A DNA stretch of 64,000 nt from contig NZ_JACSQD010000005.1 in the NCBI RefSeq assembly GCF_014836775.1, forward strand, positions 278,221 to 342,220, read 5' to 3'. The notes under the pieces are model-generated. The model was not told where the DNA came from and did no database searches. It was given only the letters and a program-made list of their open reading frames with translations. The stretch comes from Arthrobacter gallicola (GTDB lineage Bacteria; Actinomycetota; Actinomycetes; Actinomycetales; Micrococcaceae). The position numbers and the translations under genes were made by a program. Below, piece after piece: positions 28,878-37,413 of the stretch. Position 1 is the stretch's first letter, and each line of letters begins with the position of its first letter.

Positions 28878-29864
28878 CTATTTCCCGGCCTTGCCGGCGT
28901 CATCCCCACTGCGGGCGGCGAGCACCGCGGAATACAGCTCACGCTTACTGATGCGTGCGTCGGAGGCCACGCTCGCCACGGCATCCTTCAGCCGCGATCC
29001 CTGGCCGATGAGCTCGTTGACGGCCGACACATGGTCTTCCGGCGCCTCCGGTGCGGCTTCACCGGCACCGCCGACGACGACGGCGATCTCGCCCCGGACT
29101 TCCGTGCCCTCCGCCCATTCGAGCAGTTCGTGCAGGGGTCCCCGCAGCACCTGCTCATGGAGCTTCGTCAGTTCGCGGGCGACGGCGGCCGGGCGGTCAC
29201 CGCCAAAGGCAGCGTCAAGTGCCCGCAGCATCGCCTCCAGCCGGTGCGGTGCCTCGAAGAAGACCATGGTGCGGCGTTCGGCAGCCAGGTCCGCAAGCCG
29301 TCCGGCCCGCTCCCCTGCCTTGCGGGGCAGGAATCCCTCAAAGCAGAAACGGTCGGTCGGCAGACCTGAAAGGGCGAGGGCCGTGAGAACCGCGGAGGGC
29401 CCGGGCGCCGCTGTCACGGAAATGCCTTCGGCTGCCGCAGCCTCCACCAGCCGGTAGCCGGGGTCGGAGACCGAAGGCATACCGGCGTCGGTAACCATCA
29501 GCAGGGTTGCTCCGCCGCGGACCAGCTCCAGCAGGTCAGCAGTACGGTTCTGCTCGTTATGCTCGTGATAACTGAGGATTTTGCCCGAGGTACTAATGCC
29601 CAGGGCGCTGACCAGCCGGTGCAGCCGCCGGGTGTCCTCCGCGGCGATCACGTCTGCATGCTGCAGCAGATCAATCAGCCGGACGGTGGCGTCGCCCATG
29701 TTTCCAATCGGCGTGGCCGCCAGCACGATCTGTCCCGCACCCCGGACGGTTCCGGCGACCCCGGCACGCTGCCCTGGTCCGGCTTCCCGGGCAGCAGCGT
29801 GAGCGCTGTCCCCGGGTCCTTCGGTGCTTGCAGCCTGCGGGGGTCCATCGATGCTTGAGTCCAC
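28878..29864 (-). CDS. rsmI: 16S rRNA (cytidine1402-2'-O)-methyltransferase
   Basis: Methylates the 2'-O of C1402 in the ribosomal decoding centre. A tetrapyrrole-methylase-fold protein with LAATPIGNMGD, AAEDTRR, SYHEHNE, VTDAGMPSVSDPG and APGPSAV in family order. At 328 residues it carries about 45 extra N-terminal residues (acidic, Ala/Gly-rich) before the domain. ATG 29864 has GAGGGG upstream, and no other start codon occurs before the conserved core. Divergent from pmt with only 37 nt between starts, as in Mycobacterium. Confidence 0.94.
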   Translation of the reverse strand: MDSSIDGPPQAASTEGPGDSAHAAAREAGPGQRAGVAGTVRGAGQIVLAATPIGNMGDATVRLIDLLQHADVIAAEDTRRLHRLVSALGISTSGKILSYHEHNEQNRTADLLELVRGGATLLMVTDAGMPSVSDPGYRLVEAAAAEGISVTAAPGPSAVLTALALSGLPTDRFCFEGFLPRKAGERAGRLADLAAERRTMVFFEAPHRLEAMLRALDAAFGGDRPAAVARELTKLHEQVLRGPLHELLEWAEGTEVRGEIAVVVGGAGEAAPEAPEDHVSAVNELIGQGSRLKDAVASVASDARISKRELYSAVLAARSGDDAGKAGK

Positions 29865-29888
29865 CCCTCAACCCTACGCGACAGGCTA

Positions 29889-29894
29889 TAGAGT
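29889..29894 (+). promoter_or_regulatory. -10 element for pmt (leaderless)
   Basis: TAGAGT ends 7 nt before the pmt GTG, inside the 37-nt divergent gap to rsmI. Confidence 0.45.
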
Positions 29895-29901
29895 TGAGCG
29901 C

Positions 29902-31521
29902 GTGACCGTGTCCCTGACCCCAGCGCCGCCCCGGGAACAGGCGCCCGCCGTACTGGATCCGGGAAGCGCGTTCTCCTATGAGGCGCTGCGGGGACGGTTG
30001 CTCGGTGCCGCGCTTCCCGCGCCCGGCTGGGCCTGGGCTGCCGCACTGGGCGCAGCCTTGCTGGCGGGTGTTCTGCGCTTTATCCGGCTTGGTGAGCCTG
30101 ACACCCTGGTGTTCGACGAGACCTACTACGTCAAGGACGCCTACTCCTACCTGATCTCGGGCTACGAACGCGCCTGGCCGGAGGATGCCAACGATTCCTT
30201 TGCCGCCGGCCAGCCCGGCGGCCTGCTGGACGAGCCGGAGTATGTGGTTCATCCACCGGTGGGTAAATGGATGATCGCCTTCGGGATGGCGCTTTTCGGC
30301 CCCGGCTCAAGTTTCGGCTGGCGTTTTTCCGCTGCCGTAGCCGGCACGCTGATGGTCCTAATGCTGGCGCTGATTGCCTACCGGCTCTTCCGTTCTCCGC
30401 TCCTTGGCGCTGCGGCCGGTATCCTCCTGGCGGTGGACGGACACCACCTGGTCCAGTCCCGGACCTCCCTGCTGGATATTTTCCTGGCTTTCTGGCTGCT
30501 GGCCGCCTTTGGTGCGCTGCTGCTGGACCGCGACGACGGCCGGCGAAGGCTGGCGCGCAAACTCGCCGCGGCGCCCGGCAGTGCACCGCCTTACGCCGCC
30601 TTGGCCACGGGGCCCTGGCTGCTGTGGCGGCCGTGGCGCCTCGCGGCCGGTGTCTGCCTTGGACTCGCGGTAGGGACAAAGTGGTCCGGGCTGGCGTTCA
30701 TTGCCGTCTTCGGTCTGATGACGGTGCTCTGGGATGTGAGCGCCCGCCGCGTTGCCGGGATCCGCCGCTGGCCCCTGGCCCTGCTGAAGGACGGTGTTCC
30801 GGCGTTCTTCACGCTCATCCCCGCCGCGCTGGCCACGTACACGGCCACCTGGACCGGCTGGTTCCGCGCGTCGGACTCGTATGGGCGGCACTGGGCAGAA
30901 ACCAACCCGTCTGAGACTTTCGGCTGGCTTCCGGATTCCCTCCGCTCCCTGGCGGAATACCACCGCAGCGCCTACGAATTTCACAACGGCCTGACCTCGG
31001 AACACTCCTACATGGCCAATGCCTGGACCTGGCTGTTCCTGGGCCGGCCAACGTCCTTCTTTTATGAGTCGCCGGATCCCGAAAGCCCGGGGTGCAATTT
31101 CCAGACCTGCACCTCCGCCATCACCTCCGTAGGCAATCCGCTGATTTGGTGGGCGGCTCTGCTCAGCCTCGGTGTGCTGCTGGCCTACTGGCTCGGCCGC
31201 AGGGACTGGCGGGCCGGGGCCATCCTCTCCGGGATCGCTGCCGGCTATCTTCCCTGGTTCGCCTTCCCCGACCGCACCATGTTCTTCTTCTATGCCGTGT
31301 CTTTCGAGCCGTTCCTGATTTTGGCCCTGACCTATGTTCTGGGCCTGGTCCTGGGCCGGGACACGGATACCGCCCTGCGCAGGCGGCGCGGCGCAATCGG
31401 CGTCGGTTGCTTCCTGCTCGCTGTTATTCTTGTCTCCGCCTTCTTCTATCCGGTATGGACTGCGGAGAACATCCCCTATTCTGATTGGCGGCTCCGAATG
31501 TGGATGCCGAGCTGGATCTAG
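29902..31521 (+). CDS. pmt: Polyprenyl-phosphate-mannose--protein mannosyltransferase
   Basis: An integral membrane GT39 enzyme that transfers mannose from polyprenyl-phosphate-mannose to Ser/Thr of proteins during Sec export. 539 residues from GTG 29902; the frame runs further upstream, but that part overlaps rsmI. Around ten membrane helices. The first extracytoplasmic loop has the essential acidic pair in VFDETYYVKDAYSY (about residues 69-82), then HPPVGKW. A C-terminal PMT_4TMC region follows (PWFAFPDRTMFFFYA). With manA elsewhere in the window it is part of mannose metabolism. Confidence 0.95.
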   Translation: MTVSLTPAPPREQAPAVLDPGSAFSYEALRGRLLGAALPAPGWAWAAALGAALLAGVLRFIRLGEPDTLVFDETYYVKDAYSYLISGYERAWPEDANDSFAAGQPGGLLDEPEYVVHPPVGKWMIAFGMALFGPGSSFGWRFSAAVAGTLMVLMLALIAYRLFRSPLLGAAAGILLAVDGHHLVQSRTSLLDIFLAFWLLAAFGALLLDRDDGRRRLARKLAAAPGSAPPYAALATGPWLLWRPWRLAAGVCLGLAVGTKWSGLAFIAVFGLMTVLWDVSARRVAGIRRWPLALLKDGVPAFFTLIPAALATYTATWTGWFRASDSYGRHWAETNPSETFGWLPDSLRSLAEYHRSAYEFHNGLTSEHSYMANAWTWLFLGRPTSFFYESPDPESPGCNFQTCTSAITSVGNPLIWWAALLSLGVLLAYWLGRRDWRAGAILSGIAAGYLPWFAFPDRTMFFFYAVSFEPFLILALTYVLGLVLGRDTDTALRRRRGAIGVGCFLLAVILVSAFFYPVWTAENIPYSDWRLRMWMPSWI

Positions 31522-31565
31522 GTCTCAACGCAATGTGCCATAAGCACGGAAATGAGAGTGGCGCA

Positions 31566-33380
31566 GTGCGCGAATCCTCCACGGACTTATTTGTCGAGCT
31601 GCCCGCCGACTCCAACATCACCGACATCCTGCTCGGCTTGACCTCCCGGTCACCGGATCTGCCGCTGTATGCCCGCCGGTCCGATGCCGGGTGGGAGGAC
31701 ATCACCGCTGCCGGGTTCCTCGACGAGGTTTCCGCCGCAGCCAAGGGATTGCTTCAGCAGGGCGTCCGGCCGGGTGACCGCGTGGCCGTTATGTCCAGCA
31801 CCCGTTATGAATGGACCGTAGTGGACCTCGCTATCTGGTTCGCCGGCGCCGTGACGGTCCCGATCTACGAAACCTCCTCTGCCAGCCAGGTCCAATGGAT
31901 CCTGGAGGATTCCGGGGCCAGAGTCGTGTTCGCCGAAGATGCAGCGAAGGCCAGTGTCATCGCGGCAGGCGCCGGCGCGGCCGGCCTTGAGGTTTCCCTG
32001 TGGCACCTGACCGACGTCGACGACGCCAGCGGCCTGCCCGCCCTGGCAGCCTCCGGAACCGGCGTGAGTGACGCCAGGCTCGAGGCTGCCCGCTCGGCCC
32101 GCAGGCTCCAGGACACCGCATCCGTGGTCTATACCTCCGGTACCACCGGGCGTCCGAAGGGCTGCGAAATCACACACGGCAACTTCGCCGTGTTTGGCAT
32201 CAACGTGATCGAGCTGCTCCCCGAGATGCTGAAGGCCCCCGGCGCGCGGACCCTGATGTTCCTCCCGCTGGCCCACGTCCTGGCCCGCGCCGTCCAGATC
32301 GGCTGCCTGGCTGCCGGCGTGCAGCTGGGCCATTCGGCCAGCGCAGCTGCCCTGGTTGACGATATGAAGACATTCCAGCCCACGTTCCTGCTCGCGGTCC
32401 CCCGCATCTTCGAGAAGATCTACACCGGCGCCCAGGAAAGTGCCGAGGCCGCCGGCAAGGGCCGGCTTTTCGCGTCCGCTGCGGCAACCGCCGTCGCCTT
32501 CTCCGAAGCCGTGGACCGTGCCGGCCGGGGTGGCAAGGGTCCCTCGCTGCCGCTCCGCCTGCGGCACCGGGTCTTCGATGCGCTCCTGTACCCGAAAGTG
32601 CGGAATGCCTTTGGCGGAAAACTGTCCATCGCCATTTCCGGGGCCAGCCCGCTCAGCCCTGCGCTGTGCCACTTTTTCCGCGGCGCCGGTATCTCGGTCC
32701 TGGAAGGCTACGGCCTGACGGAAACGACAGCCCCTGCCACGGTCAATACGATGCCTCTGACCCGGGTTGGCACGGTAGGCCTGCCGATGCCGGGAAATGC
32801 GGTGCGGATTGCGGCCGACGGCGAAGTACTGGTCAAGGGGGTAGGCGTCTTCAACGGCTACTACCGGAATCCTGCCGCGAACGCTGAAGCGTTCACGGAC
32901 GGCTGGTTCCATACCGGCGACGTCGGCACCCTGGATGAGGACGGCTTCCTCACCATTACGGGCCGGAAAAAGGACCTGTTGGTGACCGCGGGCGGCAAGA
33001 ATGTTGCTCCCGGACCGCTGGAGGAGAAGATCCGGGAGCACCGGCTGGTTTCCCAGGTGGTCGTCGTTGGGGAAGGACGTCCCTTCGTCGGCGCGCTGGT
33101 CACGCTCGATGAAGAGGCCGTGGACGTGTGGGCGCGGGAGCAGGGGCATAACGTCCAGGAGGTCCCCGCCGCCGAGCATCCGGTGGTGCAGGCCCAGGTC
33201 CAGGAGGCAGTGGACGCTGCCAACGCAATGGTTTCCCGGGCCGAGCAGATCCGCCGGTTCACGATCCTGCCCCGCGATTTCTCCCTTGAGGCCGGGCATG
33301 TCACGCCCACGCTGAAGCTACGGCGCCAGGCCGTGATGGCCGACTTCTCGGCCGAGGTCGACAAGCTCTACCTCAAGTAG
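31566..33380 (+). CDS. Long-chain fatty acid--CoA ligase (FadD15-like)
   Basis: An ANL-superfamily enzyme that activates fatty acids through acyl-AMP to acyl-CoA. 604 residues from GTG 31566. Motifs: YTSGTTGRPKG (P-loop-like A3), GYGLTETTAPATVN (A5), GDVGTLDEDGFLTITGRKKD (A7-A8), and the catalytic lysine region near TPTLKLRRQ at the C-terminus. I chose this start because MRESSTDLFVELPADSNITD matches the usual beginning of the family. An ATG at 31533 is an alternative with no better binding site. It follows pmt by 44 nt on the same strand, possibly in one transcript. Confidence 0.92.
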   Translation: MRESSTDLFVELPADSNITDILLGLTSRSPDLPLYARRSDAGWEDITAAGFLDEVSAAAKGLLQQGVRPGDRVAVMSSTRYEWTVVDLAIWFAGAVTVPIYETSSASQVQWILEDSGARVVFAEDAAKASVIAAGAGAAGLEVSLWHLTDVDDASGLPALAASGTGVSDARLEAARSARRLQDTASVVYTSGTTGRPKGCEITHGNFAVFGINVIELLPEMLKAPGARTLMFLPLAHVLARAVQIGCLAAGVQLGHSASAAALVDDMKTFQPTFLLAVPRIFEKIYTGAQESAEAAGKGRLFASAAATAVAFSEAVDRAGRGGKGPSLPLRLRHRVFDALLYPKVRNAFGGKLSIAISGASPLSPALCHFFRGAGISVLEGYGLTETTAPATVNTMPLTRVGTVGLPMPGNAVRIAADGEVLVKGVGVFNGYYRNPAANAEAFTDGWFHTGDVGTLDEDGFLTITGRKKDLLVTAGGKNVAPGPLEEKIREHRLVSQVVVVGEGRPFVGALVTLDEEAVDVWAREQGHNVQEVPAAEHPVVQAQVQEAVDAANAMVSRAEQIRRFTILPRDFSLEAGHVTPTLKLRRQAVMADFSAEVDKLYLK

Positions 33381-33491
33381 CACGCCTTCCGCAGGCGGAA
33401 CTCCGGCATCAGCCCCGGCATTCCCGGGAATCACATGCTGCCGGAACTCACGTGCTGCGGAACTCAAGTCCGCGGCAGCAAGTGCTCCAAT

Positions 33492-33530
33492 AAGCAAGGT
33501 CCGCCCCGGGCTCCGGGGCGGACCTTGCTT
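33492..33530. terminator. Bidirectional terminator, 18-bp perfect stem
   Basis: Arms 33492-33509 and 33513-33530 are perfect complements around a GCT loop, with the outer part CCTTGCTT followed by GTTGG. It lies between the convergent acyl-CoA ligase and DUF1461 genes. Confidence 0.85.
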
Positions 33531-33576
33531 GTTGGCGGCGGCGCTTGCAGCGGTGCCGGTAATGCCGGTTGAGGCG

Positions 33577-35259
33577 CTAAACGGACTCGAGGGATTCCAG
33601 GTACCGGCGGCGGGCTGCCTCGTTCGCCAGCCGGGAGCGCTCACGCCGGCGCTTCGTCGGCCAGGTGAAGACCAGGACGATAATGCTGGCCAACAGCACC
33701 AGCGCCGCAACAGTTCCACCTGAGTCCATCCAGAACTGGGAGGGGAAGAGCCGGATGAGCGTGTCATCCAGCCGGAACGTCCAGTTGCCCTGCGAGAAGA
33801 AAATGCTGTGGACCTGGGTGAAGAACTGTTCCCAGGCGAGGACAGCAGCCACCAGCAGGCCAGCAATCAGCGCCAGCGTAGCCACGGCTCCGGCGAACAG
33901 CGCCCGGCGGATCCCGCCGGGGCAGCGCCGGGCGAGGTAGATTCCACCGGCGATGCTTAGCAGTGCCATGCCCAGGGCGCTCAGGAAGGCGATCCCCAGG
34001 ACCATCTTCACGTCCGCCATGTGTGAGACTTCGGAAGCCAGGTACAGGGGGTCCCCGTCCGGTGTCACCAGATCACCCAGATACCGCGGCGAGGCAAAGT
34101 TCAGCAGATAGTCCACGGCGTAGGAGCCGTAAGTCATGCGGTCTTCCGTCGAGAATCCGAAGCTGTCCGCCGGGAACCCGGGCCGGTGGTATTCGGTCCA
34201 GAGGAACATCGGGGTGGCGACAGCGCGGATAGCTGCCGCCAGCAGCATCACGGGGAAAAAGACGGCGATCATCACCTGAACCACGCGCCCAAGAACCGGT
34301 TTGGCAGCCGCAGCCCGTTCCCGTTCCAAGGACCGGCGCTGGGCTTCCGCGTCCTGGATGGCCGCATCCTCAGCATCCTGCTCCGGCTCACTCCCGGTAT
34401 TGGCGGCGGAATGCTCGGCCCCGGAGACATACCAGGGGCCGCCGTCCGCGTCCTTGTGTTCGCCACCGGCACTGTTAGTTGCGGCTGGCTGTTTCGTTGC
34501 AGATGTCTGTTCCGTTGCGGCTGATTTCCGGGCGGTAGTCTCTTCCCGGGCGGCACCGGCGTTTCGGCTGGTCTTCGCATCACCCTTAGTTTCAGCGGCA
34601 GCGTTAGTCTCGGCAGCTTCAGTCTCGGCGTCGTTAGTCACGGCGTCGTGAGTCTCGGCCGGGTTGAGACCGGCAGCGTCCGCAGGTTTGTCCTCGGTGG
34701 GGCGGGCATCCGCGGCTGAGTCGTAGCGGCTCAGGTTCGGCATGGTGCTGGCGGCGCGCATCGGAAGGGTGCTGCGCTGCGCCACGGACGGATGTCCGCC
34801 GGGAACCTCGCTCTTTCCGGCTGCCGTCTTTCCACTGGCTGCCTTTCCACCGGCGTCCTTTCCGCCGGCCGTGCGCCGGTCTGCCGGGGCGTCCGGCAAA
34901 CCGGTTTCCGTCAGGCCGCCAAGTTCGGCAGGAGCAGCAGGATCGGCAGGTACAGCAGGATCGGCAGGCGCGCCTGGATCGGCAGGCGCGCCTGGATCGG
35001 CAGCCGCGCCTGGATCGGCAGGAGCTGCAGAGTCGGCTGCATCGGAGCTGGACAAGCCTGCGAATTCCGCATCCCAGGCATCATGCTCAGCAGGAGCAGC
35101 GTTGGCTGGGCGCGCGCTCGTGGCCGCGGCGTGGCTGCCGCTGACAATCGTCTCGCTGGCGTCGCTGGGGCCGGTGTCCTTCCCGGCAGGGGTTTCACCG
35201 GCAGGGGCGGGTTCCGTTGTAGGGTCTTGGTCCTGGCTTGCCACTGCTTTGTCTCTCAT
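33577..35259 (-). CDS. DUF1461 (TIGR01906) integral membrane protein with long disordered N-terminus
   Basis: 560 residues from ATG 35259, which has AGGA 6 nt upstream; a GTG 21 nt further upstream is possible. The C-terminal 240 residues form the DUF1461 domain: about four membrane helices, an extracytoplasmic loop with TEYHRPGFPADSFGF and YAVDYLLNFASPRYLGDL, then RLFPSQFWMDSGG and a basic tail. The first 310 residues are low complexity (Ala/Pro/Thr/Asp/Glu) with six-residue ADPGAP-type repeats and are probably disordered in the cytoplasm. Family members are usually around 220-260 residues, so the extension is striking. Function unknown. Confidence 0.85.
   Translation of the reverse strand: MRDKAVASQDQDPTTEPAPAGETPAGKDTGPSDASETIVSGSHAAATSARPANAAPAEHDAWDAEFAGLSSSDAADSAAPADPGAAADPGAPADPGAPADPAVPADPAAPAELGGLTETGLPDAPADRRTAGGKDAGGKAASGKTAAGKSEVPGGHPSVAQRSTLPMRAASTMPNLSRYDSAADARPTEDKPADAAGLNPAETHDAVTNDAETEAAETNAAAETKGDAKTSRNAGAAREETTARKSAATEQTSATKQPAATNSAGGEHKDADGGPWYVSGAEHSAANTGSEPEQDAEDAAIQDAEAQRRSLERERAAAAKPVLGRVVQVMIAVFFPVMLLAAAIRAVATPMFLWTEYHRPGFPADSFGFSTEDRMTYGSYAVDYLLNFASPRYLGDLVTPDGDPLYLASEVSHMADVKMVLGIAFLSALGMALLSIAGGIYLARRCPGGIRRALFAGAVATLALIAGLLVAAVLAWEQFFTQVHSIFFSQGNWTFRLDDTLIRLFPSQFWMDSGGTVAALVLLASIIVLVFTWPTKRRRERSRLANEAARRRYLESLESV
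34922..35029. repeat. Six tandem 18-bp repeats inside the DUF1461 gene
   Basis: Units of the type GGATCGGCAGGCGCGCCT follow each other with 18-bp period; two (34958-34975 and 34976-34993) are identical and the others differ by a few bases. They encode A-D-P-G-A-P hexapeptides in the disordered N-terminus. Copy number is likely to vary between strains. Confidence 0.85.
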
Positions 35260-35387
35260 CCCAATCCTGTATGAAGTCACCGGTGGTGGGGGTCCGGTTC
35301 CGTCCTTCTTAGACCCTACCGGCCCGCACCCACCGAATCAGGGTGCCACCCCGAATCGCCGCAGGCCGCGTTGGCAGGGGCGGAACC

Positions 35388-36377
35388 TCAGGCGCTCCGG
35401 ACCGCTGATTCACCGGCATCGCGGGAGAGCAGATCGCCCCGGTACCCGGCCTCATAGGCGCGCTTCCCCAGGATCAGCGTGTAGGCCCAGTACCCGGCGA
35501 GTACCAGCGCCCCAATCCCTGTCCGCAGCCATGCCGGCAGAGCACTGGGAGTAACAAAGCCCTCGACGAGCCCGGAGATAAAGAGCACCACCACCAGGCC
35601 CAGGGCAACAGTCATCAGGGACCGGCCTTCCTGTGCCAGTGCCGTCACCCGTGTCCGCGGCCCCGGAGCAACCAGCGCCCAGAAAATCTGCAGGCCCGCG
35701 GCGGCAGCAACAAAAATGGCGGTCAGCTCCATCAAGCCGTGCGGCAGGATATAGCTGAAGAACGTGTCCAGCTCACCAAAGGCCGCCATGGTCCCGCCGG
35801 CTGTGCCTACGCCAATGGCATTCTGGTAGATGACGTAAGGACCCCAGATTCCGGTGACCCCAAAGGCGACCGCCTGCAGGGCGATCCACGCATTGTTGGT
35901 CCACACCATCCCGGCAAAGGAAGCGGCCGGATTCTCGGAGTAGTAGTTTGCAAAGTCGGACTCCACGTAGCGGCGAAGCTCGGCATCCGTCCCCATGGCA
36001 GCGAGCACTCCGGGTGTATTAACCACCCAGTATCCAGCCAGCACGGCGACCAGCGTGAACAGCACACCGATCACGGCGGTCATCCACCGGACCCGGTAAA
36101 AGGCCGCCGGGAGCGAGTACACAAAGAATCCGGCAACGTCTTCCAGGAAATTGGACCGGGCCCCCGTGAAACGCGTCCGGGCACGGGAAAGCCGCATGGA
36201 CAGCGCTGCGGAGTAAGCCCCCTCGGGTGCGGTGGACCGGATTACCGACAGGTGCGTGGACGCACGCTGGTACAGCAGCAGCAGCTCATCAGCTTCTGCA
36301 CCGGTCAGCCGGCGGCGTGCGGTGAGTTCGTCAAGCCGCTGCCAGTCTTCCCGGTGCACGGCGGCGAAGGCATCCAT
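35388..36377 (-). CDS. Stage II sporulation protein M-like membrane protein
   Basis: 329 residues of the SpoIIM/DUF95 family: an N-terminal helical cytoplasmic part (about 1-100, with LYQRASTHLSVIR) and five or six membrane helices with NNAWIALQAVAFGVTGI and PHGLMELTAIFVA. ATG 36377 is chosen over the GTG two codons earlier because GGAGG is 7 nt upstream of the ATG. In non-sporulating actinobacteria such proteins pair with RDD proteins and MoxR/DUF58 genes. The RDD gene is divergent next door, while the MoxR set is 12 kb away. Role inferred as envelope-related; no sporulation genes are present. Confidence 0.9.
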   Translation of the reverse strand: MDAFAAVHREDWQRLDELTARRRLTGAEADELLLLYQRASTHLSVIRSTAPEGAYSAALSMRLSRARTRFTGARSNFLEDVAGFFVYSLPAAFYRVRWMTAVIGVLFTLVAVLAGYWVVNTPGVLAAMGTDAELRRYVESDFANYYSENPAASFAGMVWTNNAWIALQAVAFGVTGIWGPYVIYQNAIGVGTAGGTMAAFGELDTFFSYILPHGLMELTAIFVAAAAGLQIFWALVAPGPRTRVTALAQEGRSLMTVALGLVVVLFISGLVEGFVTPSALPAWLRTGIGALVLAGYWAYTLILGKRAYEAGYRGDLLSRDAGESAVRSA

Positions 36378-36543
36378 GTCCACGCCTCCACCCTAACCGG
36401 AGCCGGAGGTGCCCGGCCCGCTGCCACGCCTGACCCGGCAGAGACAGCCGCCTGCCGTCCCCGCCCCCGCGCGCACCCGGCTGGGTAGAGTGGACTCCAC
36501 ATGGGGAGACAGCGCAGAGACATGGGGAAAGCATGAGGCTGGT

Positions 36544-37350
36544 ATGAGTACGGTCGTGACTGGTGAGGCCGTAGTCCTGGAACTGCGTGCGGCGTCGTTC
36601 GCGGCCCGGGCGCTGAGCACGATCATCGACGTGATCACCGCGCTGCTGCTGCTTTTCCTGCTCTTTTATCTGGTTGGCAACACCTTTAGCGGCGCGCTGG
36701 ATCCGGCGCTGACCCGCGCTCTTCTGCTGGCCGCCGTCGTGCTGGTGATTCTGGTGATTCCGGTGGCCGTCGAGACCCTGAGCCGCGGAAAATCGCTGGG
36801 CCGCCTGATCATGGGGCTGCGGATCGTGCGTGACGACGGCGGCGCTGTGCGCTTCCGGCAGGCCTTCACCCGCGGGATCCTGGCAGTCCTGGAAATCTAC
36901 ATGCTGGCCGGGTCGCTGGCATTTCTCGTGGCTGTCTTTAATGAGAAGTCCAAGCGTCTCGGGGACATGCTCGCGGGCACCTATGCCATGCGTGAGCGGG
37001 TGAAAGCTCCCCCTCCGCCCGTAGTGGTGATGCCCGCCGAGCTGGCCCCCTGGGCCGCGCTGGCGGACATCGGGCGTCTTCCGGATCCCCTGTCCCGGCG
37101 GGTGGCCCGGTTTCTGGCGCAGGCTGAGCGGATGACACCGCCGGCACGTGCTGCGCTGGGCGCTTCCCTGGCCACCGAGGTCTCGGCGTTTGTTTCCCCG
37201 CCTCCCCCGTCCGGGACTGTTCCGGAAGCCTATCTGCGGGCCGTGATGGCGCAGCGGCGGGACCGCGACTTCGTCCGGCTCAGCGCGCAGCGCGTGCGCG
37301 CAGGACAGGTCGCTGAGCGGCTGCACCGGCTCCCGTTCGCGGACCGTTAA
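36544..37350 (+). CDS. RDD-family membrane protein
   Basis: 268 residues from ATG 36544 (GAGG 5 nt upstream). The RDD domain (about 1-145) has the Arg and Asp residues that name it (RAASFAARALSTIIDV), three membrane helices, and TLSRGKSLGRLIMGLRIVRDDGG. The C-terminal 110 residues are soluble and Ala/Arg-rich. Divergent from the SpoIIM-like gene with 166 nt between starts, a conserved pairing. A TAGAGT box at 36484-36489 is a likely -10. Some RDD proteins act as Na+/H+ antiporters; I see nothing that decides this here. Confidence 0.88.
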   Translation: MSTVVTGEAVVLELRAASFAARALSTIIDVITALLLLFLLFYLVGNTFSGALDPALTRALLLAAVVLVILVIPVAVETLSRGKSLGRLIMGLRIVRDDGGAVRFRQAFTRGILAVLEIYMLAGSLAFLVAVFNEKSKRLGDMLAGTYAMRERVKAPPPPVVVMPAELAPWAALADIGRLPDPLSRRVARFLAQAERMTPPARAALGASLATEVSAFVSPPPPSGTVPEAYLRAVMAQRRDRDFVRLSAQRVRAGQVAERLHRLPFADR

Positions 37351-37393
37351 AACACCTGCGGCGCCGCGGGTTTGGCGCGGCGCCGCAGGTGTT
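37351..37393. terminator. Bidirectional terminator, 18-bp perfect stem
   Basis: Begins at the base after the RDD stop codon: arms 37351-37368 and 37376-37393 around GGTTTGG, with AACACC/GGTGTT ends. It separates the convergent RDD gene and ahcY and can act in both directions. Confidence 0.85.
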
Positions 37394-37413
37394 GTTGAGC
37401 GTTACCGGGCTGC

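Noticed and set aside
31650..33299. 549-codon minus-strand open frame opposite the acyl-CoA ligase
   Set aside because: The plus strand holds all ANL-superfamily motifs; the complement is low-complexity Gly/Arg-rich translation.
34922..35029. CRISPR-like array
   Set aside because: The 18-bp units are directly adjacent without spacers and encode a regular hexapeptide in frame, so this is a coding minisatellite.
35388..36377. True sporulation gene (spoIIM)
   Set aside because: No other sporulation genes are present; the pairing with an RDD gene is the common non-sporulation context of this family.
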